From Syntrophaceae bacterium (GTDB taxonomy: Bacteria > Desulfobacterota > Syntrophia > Syntrophales > Fen-1087), in the NCBI GenBank assembly GCA_003161855.1, contig PMNM01000128.1:4204-12777 (forward strand): a stretch of DNA of 8,574 bases. The letters are read 5' to 3'. Under the pieces are notes generated by a model, which saw nothing but the letters and a program-made list of their open reading frames with translations, searched no databases and had not been told where the DNA came from. Positions 1 through 7,394 of this stretch are shown in pieces. Every line of letters starts with the position of its first letter. The stretch's first letter is position 1. Position numbers and translations under genes: made by a program.

Positions 1-312
1 GAGTTCTTTAGCCTTCTGAAGGATAATCGCCTGCTGGATGAGGTTGTCAAGAGCCTGCTGTTTGAGGTTTAATCCCTTCAGCATCTCGTCGGTCAGCATG
101 CCGCCAAGACGCTGGCGATAAAATTGGCTGAGGTTTTGGTGCTCTTTTTGGAGATCAACATAAGCGATGGTCTTGCCGTCAACAGTGGCAACGATGTCCG
201 CTTGCCGACTCCTGCCAATAGAACCGAAATAAAAAACAAAGACAACGATAATAATGCCCAGCAGAACCTTCATGATCCAGTTCCGGGCGTGTTTTCTCAT
301 GAGATCGAGCAT
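1..312 (-). CDS. ppiD: PpiD/SurA-type periplasmic folding chaperone, N-terminal part (cut by window edge)
   Basis: Reading the minus strand from an ATG at 312 gives 104 open codons that run off the left edge, so only the N-terminus is present. It starts MLDLMRKHARNWIMK, followed by one hydrophobic membrane anchor (about residues 13-30, ending FYFG). Next comes a periplasmic segment with VATVDGKTI at about 41-49, then a helical, Gln/Leu-rich stretch ending QQALDNLIQQAIILQKAKEL. This is the architecture of a SurA_N-like chaperone domain anchored as in PpiD, which helps outer-membrane and periplasmic proteins fold after Sec export. The parvulin PPIase domain, if present, lies outside the window, so isomerase activity cannot be judged. 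The start is supported by AAGGAG 6 nt upstream; another ATG slightly upstream is in a frame that closes after six codons. The gene is divergent from mreB and shares its upstream region. Family call is fairly sure; the symbol less so. Confidence 0.82.
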   Translation of the reverse strand, partial: MLDLMRKHARNWIMKVLLGIIIVVFVFYFGSIGRSRQADIVATVDGKTIAYVDLQKEHQNLSQFYRQRLGGMLTDEMLKGLNLKQQALDNLIQQAIILQKAKEL

Positions 313-1529
<1,217 letters not shown>

Positions 1530-1542
1530 AACGTTGATTTGC

Positions 1543-1564
1543 TCAGTGGGTCGCCTGATTTTTT
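1543..1564 (+). terminator. Weak terminator-like hairpin between mreB and mreC
   Basis: TCAG at 1543-1546 can pair with CTGA at 1555-1558, extended by one G-C pair if a T is bulged, and is followed by six T residues (1559-1564). The stem is short and probably leaky. If real, it could lower mreCD expression relative to mreB, a ratio known to be unequal in other bacteria. It could also be chance. Confidence 0.25.
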
Positions 1565-1643
1565 CAAATGAATGAACCCGATCGACCTGATAAACCATTC
1601 TTAGATTAAATCCAACCGCAGCCATTCATGGTTTTCAGACGAG

Positions 1644-2471
1644 ATGATGTTTCCTAAAAAATATCAATCCATTGCTGTCGCATCCCTTCTGATTCTCATG
1701 GCTCTCGTCATGATTTCCTACAATATAAAGCTGTTTTCCCACACGGGTTTTCTGAGAAAGCTCGTCCTGGAAGCGACCACGCCTTTGGTGAGCTTGAAAA
1801 ACAAGTCTCTTAAGGTTCTTCAGGAGAACTGGAACCATTATATCTTTCTCATTGGACTGGAAGAGGAAAACAAACGTCTCAGAAAAGAGAATGCTCTGCT
1901 TTCCAACCAACGGGTTCAATATCAGGAAAATTACCTGGAAGCCGTAAGACTGCAACGGATACTAGAACTCAAAGAGCAACTGGATGTGACTGCTGTCGCT
2001 GCGGAGGTGATTGACAGGGATCAATCATCCGTCATTAAAACATTACTTATTAAAAAAGGGACATCTCAAGGTCTACGCGTGGGATTGCCGGTACTGGCGG
2101 ATCGGGGGATTGCCGGCCGGATAACGGAATGTTCATGGCACGTGTCGCGGGTCATGCTCATCACGGATGAAAACAGCAATGTGGATGCCTTGATTCAGGG
2201 GAACCGGGCCCATGGTATTTTACAGGGATCGGGATCTGAAGGATGCCACCTGAAATATATCACCAAAACGGAAGAAGTTAAAGTGGGGGATACGGTTATT
2301 TCCTCCGGTATAGGTGGTATCTTTCCCAAGGGGATCGTCTTGGGTATTGTGAAGAGTGTGGATAAAATGGACGGAGGGTTGTTTCAGAAGATTGGAGTGT
2401 CACCATCCGTCAATTTCGACAAACTGGAAGAAGTGCTTGTCCTGGTTTTCAATAGCGGTGAGGGAAAGTGA
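1644..2471 (+). CDS. mreC: Rod shape-determining protein MreC
   Basis: MreC is a bitopic inner-membrane protein whose periplasmic domain assembles and activates the PBP2-RodA synthase and links it to MreB through MreD. The 275-residue product has a short cytoplasmic start, one membrane helix at about 10-28, a coiled coil at about 66-113 (IGLEEENKRLRKENALLSNQ and onward) and the paired beta domain at about 115-270. The latter carries typical MreC stretches such as LIKKGTSQGLRVGLPV, VMLITDENSNVDA and GIGGIFPKG (residues 222-230). The start is uncertain between two tandem ATGs (1644 and 1647); there is no good Shine-Dalgarno, only ACGAG directly before, and the frame is closed by TAG at 1602 with no other start between. 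The stop overlaps the mreD GTG by 4 nt, implying translational coupling. Confidence 0.96.
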   Translation: MMFPKKYQSIAVASLLILMALVMISYNIKLFSHTGFLRKLVLEATTPLVSLKNKSLKVLQENWNHYIFLIGLEEENKRLRKENALLSNQRVQYQENYLEAVRLQRILELKEQLDVTAVAAEVIDRDQSSVIKTLLIKKGTSQGLRVGLPVLADRGIAGRITECSWHVSRVMLITDENSNVDALIQGNRAHGILQGSGSEGCHLKYITKTEEVKVGDTVISSGIGGIFPKGIVLGIVKSVDKMDGGLFQKIGVSPSVNFDKLEEVLVLVFNSGEGK

Positions 2472-2980
2472 TTTATTATTTCTTATTACTTCCGTTGGTC
2501 CTATTGCTCGTTGTGTTTCAAAAGTCGGTCCTGGATCTGTTTTTTTTTGGCCGTATCGGTGTGGAGATATCCCTCATACTGGTTATCTATGCCGGATTTC
2601 GCATGGACACCATCCGAGGGGCCGTTCTGAGTTTTATCGTTGGTTTTTTTATGGATTGCATGATGGGTTCGGTTTCGGGCCTTTACACCCTTCTGTATGT
2701 CTGCATTTTCTTTGTCTCCGCGCTGGTCTCCCTGAAGGTTTATGCAGAAGGCGTGATTCTGATCATGACGTTCACGTTTCTCTGCGCCCTTTCGCAAGGG
2801 TTGTTCATTGTTTTATTTTACAAAATCATTTATGATGTCAACATGTTTCGCAACATAATCTGGGTTTTTCTACCCCAGGCGCTGGTGCTGAGCATCCTCA
2901 GCCCTGTTTTTTTTAAAATGTTTGATGTTTTTAAGGGATCCTTAAATGACGGAAATCCACGACCGGCTAAACGGTCATGA
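2468..2980 (+). CDS. mreD: Rod shape-determining protein MreD
   Basis: MreD is a small polytopic inner-membrane partner of MreC in the Rod complex. The product is 170 residues and almost wholly hydrophobic, with about five membrane segments (roughly 2-18, 33-44, 51-66, 72-89, 95-120 and a last one near 129-150; the exact count is uncertain). It contains the family-like signature GFFMD (59-63) followed by GLYTL (71-75). The GTG start at 2468 lies within the mreC stop as GTGA; AGGGAAA directly upstream in mreC offers a ribosome binding site, and the next in-frame Met (46) would remove the first helix. The 3' end overlaps mrdA by 35 nt. The tail KGSLNDGNPRPAKRS is polar and probably cytoplasmic. 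Confidence 0.93.
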   Translation: MIYYFLLLPLVLLLVVFQKSVLDLFFFGRIGVEISLILVIYAGFRMDTIRGAVLSFIVGFFMDCMMGSVSGLYTLLYVCIFFVSALVSLKVYAEGVILIMTFTFLCALSQGLFIVLFYKIIYDVNMFRNIIWVFLPQALVLSILSPVFFKMFDVFKGSLNDGNPRPAKRS

Positions 2981-4841
2981 AACTGGGATATTGCACAAAC
3001 GGTTCAAAATACTATTTGCGATTGTCGCGATTGCTTTGTCTCTTCTTGCTTTGAGAATGTGGTATTTGCAGGTGATCAAAGCAGAGGAGTTGAAACAGAA
3101 ATCTGAAAATAACAGCATTCGCGTTCGCAAGCTTCAACCTTTAAGGGGTCTGATCATGGATGCCAACAGGACCGTGCTGGTGGACAACCAGTGCTCCTTT
3201 GACATCCTTTTCGTGCCCAATCGTACCCGGGATATACAGGATGTCGCAAACAAGTTAACCTACTTATATGCCGAAGAATCTATGACTTTTCCCAGGGAAG
3301 TTTTCAACTCCGGAAAAGTGAGACTCTTTGTGCCGGTCAAGCTTGAGAAGAATATCAGTCGGGAAAAACTGGCAATTGTTGAAACCCATTCCCTCGACCT
3401 GCCGGGTCTGACGGTTGATGTGGCTTCGGTTAGAAAGTATCTCGGTGGGGAGATGGAGGCGCACATTATCGGCTATACCGGTGAAGTCGGTCCAGAAGAG
3501 CTTGAAAGAGATGAAGCGCAGACCTATACCGTAGGTGATGTAATTGGTAAGTCCGGCATTGAGAAATACCTCGATTCCTATTTGCGAGGTAAAAATGGTG
3601 TTGAACAGGTTGAGGTGAACGTTCTTGGCAAACCCGTGAGGGTCCTCGGTAAGATAAACCCGGAATCCGGTTATAATGTGGTGCTCACCATTGACTCGGT
3701 TTTGCAGAAAGTGGCCTGGGATGCGTTGGGCGGACAGGCCGGTGCGGTTGCTGCAATTGACCCGCGCGATGGTTCTGTTCTGGTTCTAGTCAGTTCGCCG
3801 TCCTTTGATCCGACCCTGTTTAACGGGGGCATCTCTGTTGATGACTGGCAGAAACTGTCCGGTGATCCTTATCATCCAATGGAAAACCGGGCGGTTTCCG
3901 GGCAGTATCCGCCGGGGTCCACCTACAAAATGATTGTCGCAGCGGCAGCCTTGCAGGAAGGTCTAATCACTCCGGATACCGCCTTCAATTGTGATGGCTC
4001 ATTCACGTTGGGCAACAGGACATTCCGATGCTGGCAGAAACACGGTCATGGTCGCATCAGTCTCCATCGAGCCATTGTAGAATCCTGCGATGTCTATTTC
4101 TATAACGTGGGAAAATTAATCGGGGTGGATAAACTGGCCGAATACGCGCGGGCGTTCGGTTTCGGGAAACCCACAGGAATATCCCTGCCCCGGGAAAAGA
4201 GCGGGCTGATTCCGACAAAGGAATGGAAGCTGGCAAGGTTTAAACAACCCTGGCAGCCAGGGGAAACCATTTCGATCTCCATCGGGCAGGGTTTTGATCT
4301 GGTGACGCCCCTACAGCTTGCAAGCGCCTATAGCACCCTCGCTAATGGCGGAACACTCTGGCGTCCGCGACTCATTAAGCAAATCGAAGCTGCTGATGGA
4401 CGGGTCCTGAAAACGTTTGAACCGGAAAAAAAATCTTCCCTGCCAATCCGTCCAAAAAACATTGAAGTTCTTAAAAGCGCGCTCTGGGGTGTGGTCAATG
4501 AGCCGGGAGGGACTGGTCGCGCCTTGCAGAGAAAGGAGGCCGATGTGGCTGGTAAGACGGGGACCTCTCAGGTGATCGGTTTGCCTGAAGATGACAAGGC
4601 GCGAAAGCTAAAATATATACCGTCCCGCTATAGAGATCATGCGCTTTTTGTGTGTTTCGCGCCGGTCCGTGATCCTGAAATTGCCGTCGCAGTGATTGTC
4701 GAGAATGCGGGTCATGGGGGTTCGGCGGCGGCTCCTGTTGCCAGAAAGATTGTGGATGCCTATTTTGAGGGAAAGAAAATACCGAATAGAAAACCGCCTC
4801 TTGTTATCAGCGACCGCAATACCTCCACTCGTAATCCCTGA
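2946..4841 (+). CDS. mrdA: Penicillin-binding protein 2 (elongation-specific DD-transpeptidase)
   Basis: This class B PBP cross-links new side-wall peptidoglycan in complex with RodA. The 631-residue length matches the family (about 630). Order: cytoplasmic N-tail, one membrane anchor at about 20-40, PBP dimer/pedestal domain from about 60 to 240 starting at the RGLIMDANR motif (67-75), then the transpeptidase domain from about 265 to 605. The active-site motifs are intact: STYK at 325-328 with the acylated Ser325, SCD at 380-382 and KTG at 537-539. A C-terminal family motif, VIVENAGHGGSAAAPVARKI, is present. The ATG at 2946 follows AAGGGA (2933-2938) with 7 nt spacing and lies inside the end of mreD, a 35-nt overlap in another frame. 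The neighbours mreBCD and rodA identify it as PBP2 rather than the divisome PBP3. Expected target of beta-lactams of the mecillinam type. Confidence 0.97.
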   Translation: MTEIHDRLNGHETGILHKRFKILFAIVAIALSLLALRMWYLQVIKAEELKQKSENNSIRVRKLQPLRGLIMDANRTVLVDNQCSFDILFVPNRTRDIQDVANKLTYLYAEESMTFPREVFNSGKVRLFVPVKLEKNISREKLAIVETHSLDLPGLTVDVASVRKYLGGEMEAHIIGYTGEVGPEELERDEAQTYTVGDVIGKSGIEKYLDSYLRGKNGVEQVEVNVLGKPVRVLGKINPESGYNVVLTIDSVLQKVAWDALGGQAGAVAAIDPRDGSVLVLVSSPSFDPTLFNGGISVDDWQKLSGDPYHPMENRAVSGQYPPGSTYKMIVAAAALQEGLITPDTAFNCDGSFTLGNRTFRCWQKHGHGRISLHRAIVESCDVYFYNVGKLIGVDKLAEYARAFGFGKPTGISLPREKSGLIPTKEWKLARFKQPWQPGETISISIGQGFDLVTPLQLASAYSTLANGGTLWRPRLIKQIEAADGRVLKTFEPEKKSSLPIRPKNIEVLKSALWGVVNEPGGTGRALQRKEADVAGKTGTSQVIGLPEDDKARKLKYIPSRYRDHALFVCFAPVRDPEIAVAVIVENAGHGGSAAAPVARKIVDAYFEGKKIPNRKPPLVISDRNTSTRNP

Positions 4842-4884
4842 TCTACGGGAAGGTCGCCCAAAAAATGATTGAATGATAGATCAG

Positions 4885-4899
4885 CCTGAGATTTTCAGG
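4885..4899. repeat. Small inverted repeat in the mrdA-rodA gap
   Basis: CCTGA (4885-4889) and TCAGG (4895-4899) form a perfect 5-bp dyad with a 5-nt loop. No T-tract follows, so it is not an intrinsic terminator. It sits in the 104-nt gap between mrdA and rodA, the longest gap between the last genes of this cluster. I see no coding sequence or clear promoter in that gap. Possibly an mRNA processing or stability hairpin, possibly chance. Confidence 0.25.
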
Positions 4900-4945
4900 G
4901 TCGGATGACACAGGTGACATTCAGGAAGGGCAGGACAATAATCTC

Positions 4946-6055
4946 ATGAAGTTCGATCGGCGGTTATTTGTTAATTTTGACTGGACACTGCTTTTTCTGG
5001 TTTTAGCTGTCAGTCTGATTGGTCTTATCAATATCTACAGTTCCGGGGTTAACCAGGCCTATTCCGGCCAGGATTTTCTCTATATGAAACAGGTCCAGTG
5101 GATCATTGTCGGCCTGGTCTTTATGATCATGGCGTTCTCCATAGATTATCGATTGATCAGCAGGTATGCCTATCTGATTTATGCGTTTTCCATCCTGCTT
5201 CTTGTGGTGGTTTTTTTCTATGGTTATGCAACGCGGGGTTCACAAAGATGGATACTCGTCGGGGGATTTACCTTTCAGCCTTCGGAGCTGGTAAAACTCA
5301 CATTGATTCTGGTACTTGCCAGATATTTTGATGATCACCGGATCCATAAGGCCTACAGACTGAGAGAACTGTTTATCCCTGTCCTGATCATGCTGGTTCC
5401 CTTTCTGCTTATCCTGAAACAACCGGATCTCGGCACCGCGCTCGTTCTTTTCATTATTTTTTGTTCGGTGACCCTTTTTATTGGCGTCCAGTGGAAGTCT
5501 CTGACCTGGGCTGCGCTTACCGGTTTATTATTGATTCCTATGGGATGGTATTTCCTGAAAGATTATCAGAAGGAACGAATCATGACCTTTTTCAATCCTG
5601 ACAGCGATCCCCTGGGGGCAGGCTATCATGTGATTCAGTCAATCATTGCCATTGGTTCCGGTGGCTTTGTCGGTAAAGGATTTTTAAAGGGAACACAAAC
5701 ACAGCTAAGATTTTTGCCGGAGCGGCATACGGATTTTATTTTTTCCGTTTTTGCCGAAGAATGGGGTTTCCTGGGGGGGATTTTTCTACTCGTAATGTTT
5801 ATGGCCCTGATTTTGTGGGGCCTGAAGATTGCTCTGCATTCAAGAGATTTTAATGGAACACTGATCTCTGTTGGGATTACGGCACTGATCTTCTGGGAGG
5901 TCTTCATCAATATTGGCATGGTTTTAGGAATGCTTCCCGTGGTGGGAATTCCGCTGCCTTTCTTGAGTTACGGTGGTTCCTCTATGGTCATTCTGATGAT
6001 CAGCATCGGATTGCTGATGAATATCAGTATGAGGCGGTTTATCCTTCAACCGTAG
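4946..6055 (+). CDS. rodA: Peptidoglycan glycosyltransferase RodA (SEDS family)
   Basis: RodA polymerises lipid II into glycan strands during cell elongation and pairs with PBP2. The 369-residue product is the normal size and is a polytopic membrane protein with about ten helices. SEDS signatures are visible: FQPSELVKL (QPSE at 111-114), KQPDLGTALV (158-167), LPERHTDFIFSVFAEEWGF with the conserved Asp at residue 263, and GIPLPFLSYGGSSM (SYGGSS at 341-346). This Asp corresponds by position and context to the essential catalytic Asp of RodA proteins (near 262 in E. coli). Context next to mrdA favours RodA over the paralogue FtsW. The start ATG follows AGGA (4932-4935) at a long 10-nt spacing, so translation may be moderate; the nearby ATG at 4905 and GTG at 4914 are out of frame. 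A 305-nt non-coding stretch follows before the atp genes. Confidence 0.97.
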   Translation: MKFDRRLFVNFDWTLLFLVLAVSLIGLINIYSSGVNQAYSGQDFLYMKQVQWIIVGLVFMIMAFSIDYRLISRYAYLIYAFSILLLVVVFFYGYATRGSQRWILVGGFTFQPSELVKLTLILVLARYFDDHRIHKAYRLRELFIPVLIMLVPFLLILKQPDLGTALVLFIIFCSVTLFIGVQWKSLTWAALTGLLLIPMGWYFLKDYQKERIMTFFNPDSDPLGAGYHVIQSIIAIGSGGFVGKGFLKGTQTQLRFLPERHTDFIFSVFAEEWGFLGGIFLLVMFMALILWGLKIALHSRDFNGTLISVGITALIFWEVFINIGMVLGMLPVVGIPLPFLSYGGSSMVILMISIGLLMNISMRRFILQP

Positions 6056-6131
6056 ATGCTTCTCCATGCAAATAAAAAAATGAATATGCAGGCAAAAATG
6101 ATTTGACGAAGGAATTTTCGCCAAAAAATAC

Positions 6132-6161
6132 TTGACAAGCATTTAGACTTGTGATTAGAAG
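6132..6161 (+). promoter_or_regulatory. Candidate sigma-70 promoter of the atp operon
   Basis: TTGACA (6132-6137) is a perfect -35 hexamer. TAGAAG (6156-6161) lies 18 nt downstream and matches the -10 consensus at 4 of 6 positions. Transcription would start near 6168, giving a leader of about 190 nt before the b' start. TATAGA at 6177-6182 is a better -10 by sequence but has no matching -35 at the right distance. Confidence 0.5.
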
Positions 6162-6197
6162 TCGTCGCTTTTTGAATATAGAGGATTAGGGTTTTTT

Positions 6198-6296
6198 GTG
6201 AATAGGAATCAGCATAAGAAATGTGTTGCCGTATTTCTTAAAAAAGTCGTCGATAATCTGTTAGGATTCATAAGCGTACGTATTCGAACGATCTAA
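6198..6296 (+). CDS. Possible 32-codon leader ORF upstream of the atp genes (hypothetical)
   Basis: A GTG at 6198 opens 32 codons ending in TAA at 6294-6296. AGGG (6188-6191) followed by six T residues gives a Shine-Dalgarno-like site at 6 nt spacing. The predicted peptide begins MNRNQHKKC and ends SVRIRTI; it is basic, with a short hydrophobic middle (VDNLLGFISV), and I recognise no family. It lies downstream of the candidate atp promoter, and its stop codon overlaps the left arm of the terminator-like hairpin, as expected for a leader peptide in an attenuator. An ORF of this length arises easily by chance and the GTG start weakens the case, so I rate it as a hypothesis. Confidence 0.25.
   Translation: MNRNQHKKCVAVFLKKVVDNLLGFISVRIRTI
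6215..6240 (+). repeat. Stem-loop in the atp leader
   Basis: TAAGAAAT (6215-6222) and ATTTCTTA (6233-6240) are perfect 8-nt inverted repeats. Three inner pairs (G-U, U-G, G-C) extend the stem to 11 pairs around the loop TTGC (6226-6229). A-residues, not T-residues, follow, so it is not a terminator on the plus strand, and no T-tract follows on the minus strand either. It would form in the atp leader RNA and lies within the possible small ORF. Confidence 0.5.
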
Positions 6297-6332
6297 CCGG
6301 GTGGGGAATTATTTTTCACTCGGTTTTTTTTT
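6295..6332 (+). terminator. Intrinsic terminator-like hairpin just upstream of atp genes
   Basis: AACCGGGTG (6295-6303) pairs with CACTCGGTT (6317-6325) over 9 pairs with one G-U wobble. Inner G-U and A-U pairs may lengthen the stem. A run of nine T residues (6324-6332) follows. This has the form of a Rho-independent terminator. It ends 28 nt before the first atp start codon, downstream of the TTGACA promoter candidate. It therefore either stops read-through from the rod-shape cluster, with a promoter I have not seen in the last 28 nt being unlikely, or acts as an attenuator in the atp leader. Confidence 0.62.
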
Positions 6333-6360
6333 GAATGAAGACATGATGTGAGGTAAGGCC

Positions 6361-6789
6361 GTGGTTAGTCTTGATTACACAATCCTGGTACAGATGGTTA
6401 ATTTTATCATCCTGATTTTCATCTTGAACGCACTTCTTTATAAACCCATTCTTGGCATCATTGGTAAGCGAAAGCAGAAAATGGATGAATCTGACTCTGA
6501 AATTAAACGTATGAATCAGACGGTTGAACAAAAAATGGCGGAGTATGAAGAGAAAGTCCGCCTCGCGAAAGTTGATGCCATGGAACAGAAAAATGCCATT
6601 GTCAAGCAAGGCTCGGACGTGGCCAAGGGCATCATTGATGCCGTGAGAGGTGAAATCCCGGCAATGATGGAGCAGTTCCACGCCAAGATGGAAAAGGAAG
6701 TTGAGGAAGCAAGAGCCATTTTACACAGTCAATCCCAGAAAATATCACTTGATATTGCTGAAAAAGTGCTGGGAAGGAGTATCCGATGA
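6361..6789 (+). CDS. atpF2: F-type ATP synthase subunit b' (peripheral stalk)
   Basis: The first gene of the atp operon in this window encodes one of two b-type subunits that would form a heterodimeric peripheral stalk holding F1 against the rotating ring. The 142-residue protein has a short start (MVSLDYT), one membrane helix at about 8-28 (VQMVNFIILIFILNALLYKP spans it) and a long charged helix to the end, predicted to be coiled coil. The membrane segment with KPI after it and the C-terminal DIAEKVLGRSI match the b/b' family. The GTG start at 6361 is supported by GAGG (6350-6353) with 7 nt spacing. The stop overlaps the next gene as ATGA. It has no signal-like extension, unlike its neighbour; b' versus b is assigned by order and by that difference. 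Also named atpX in some genomes. Confidence 0.9.
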   Translation: MVSLDYTILVQMVNFIILIFILNALLYKPILGIIGKRKQKMDESDSEIKRMNQTVEQKMAEYEEKVRLAKVDAMEQKNAIVKQGSDVAKGIIDAVRGEIPAMMEQFHAKMEKEVEEARAILHSQSQKISLDIAEKVLGRSIR

Positions 6790-7394
6790 ACAGTCATTTT
6801 TCAAAGCATCGACTAGGGCGATCATTCGTAAAATCTTTCGCATGGATCATCGTGTCTGTCCTGATTATGGCTGTGGACGTTTATGCTTCAGCAGGTGGCG
6901 GGGAAAGCAAAGGACATAACTGGGTTGATTTTGCCTGGAGGGCGTTGAACTTTCTCGTTCTGGCCGGCTTCCTCTATTGGTTACTGGCCAAAAAAATCAA
7001 GGAATTTTTCGCCGGTCGGCGCGATGATATCAAAATTGCCCTTGAACAGGCCATGGCAGCCAAGGAAGAGGCCGAGAAAAAATATAAAGAATACACGGCA
7101 AAGCTTGAGAAAGCCACCGAGGAGATCGCCGGTATTTCTGAAATGATCAAGGCACAGGGCCTGGCAGAAAAGGAGAGGATTCTGGAGGATGCCAAGAAAG
7201 CTGCCGTGAAGATGAAAGAGGATACCCAGGCCAGAGTTGAACAGGAATTGAAGAAGGCCGGCAATTTGTTGCGTACAGAAGCAGTAAAGCTTTCTGTAGA
7301 AATGGCCGAAGAACTTCTCAAGAGAAATATAACCCCGGCAGATCACGATATCATGGTTAAAGACTATTTAGATAAGGTGGTGAGCAAACATTGA
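6786..7394 (+). CDS. atpF: F-type ATP synthase subunit b, with signal-peptide-like N-terminal extension
   Basis: Second b-type peripheral stalk subunit, 202 residues, longer than the 156 of E. coli. The N-terminus is basic (SKHRLGRSFVK), then hydrophobic (about 18-33), then VYASA|GGGE with Ala-X-Ala at 34-36, a plausible signal peptidase I site; removal would leave about 166 residues. A second membrane helix, about 47-67 (WVDFAWRALNFLVLAGFLYW), is the true b anchor, followed by KKIKEFFAGRRDDI and a long Lys/Glu/Ala-rich coiled coil to about 180. The C-terminal segment should contact delta. ATG at 6786 overlaps the b' stop by 4 nt and follows AAGGAG (6774-6779) at 6 nt, which fixes this start and so makes the extension real. 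Similar extensions occur in b subunits of related Deltaproteobacteria as I remember them. The stop overlaps atpH as TTGA. Confidence 0.93.
   Translation: MNSHFSKHRLGRSFVKSFAWIIVSVLIMAVDVYASAGGGESKGHNWVDFAWRALNFLVLAGFLYWLLAKKIKEFFAGRRDDIKIALEQAMAAKEEAEKKYKEYTAKLEKATEEIAGISEMIKAQGLAEKERILEDAKKAAVKMKEDTQARVEQELKKAGNLLRTEAVKLSVEMAEELLKRNITPADHDIMVKDYLDKVVSKH

Larger units (their letters stand above)
6056..6360 (+). other. rodA-atp intergenic/leader region
   Basis: This 305-nt A/T-rich stretch has no conventional gene. It contains, in order: no strong terminator just after rodA (only a CGAA/TTCG mini-hairpin near 6107-6120), a TTGACA promoter candidate (6132-6161), a possible 32-codon ORF (6198-6296), a long hairpin within that ORF (6215-6240), a terminator-like hairpin (6295-6332) and the b' ribosome binding site (6350-6353). 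The 9-mer AAGTCGTCG occurs twice, at 6159-6167 and 6244-6252. A 5-bp dyad, ACAAG/CTTGT (6135-6139 and 6148-6152), overlaps the promoter spacer. The significance of the last two is unknown. Confidence 0.6.

Noticed and set aside
2356..2835. 159-codon plus-strand ORF spanning the mreC end and mreD
   Set aside because: It is a different frame of mreC and mreD, both clearly real by motif and membrane pattern. Its translation is rich in Cys, His, Arg and Trp with no recognisable domain.
4083..4091. SCD instead of SxN as the second PBP motif
   Set aside because: An Asp at the third position is normal in PBP2-type class B enzymes, so it is not a lost catalytic residue.
4885..4899. mrdA-rodA gap hairpin as a terminator
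   Set aside because: The stem has only five pairs and no T-tract follows, so I keep it only as a small inverted repeat.
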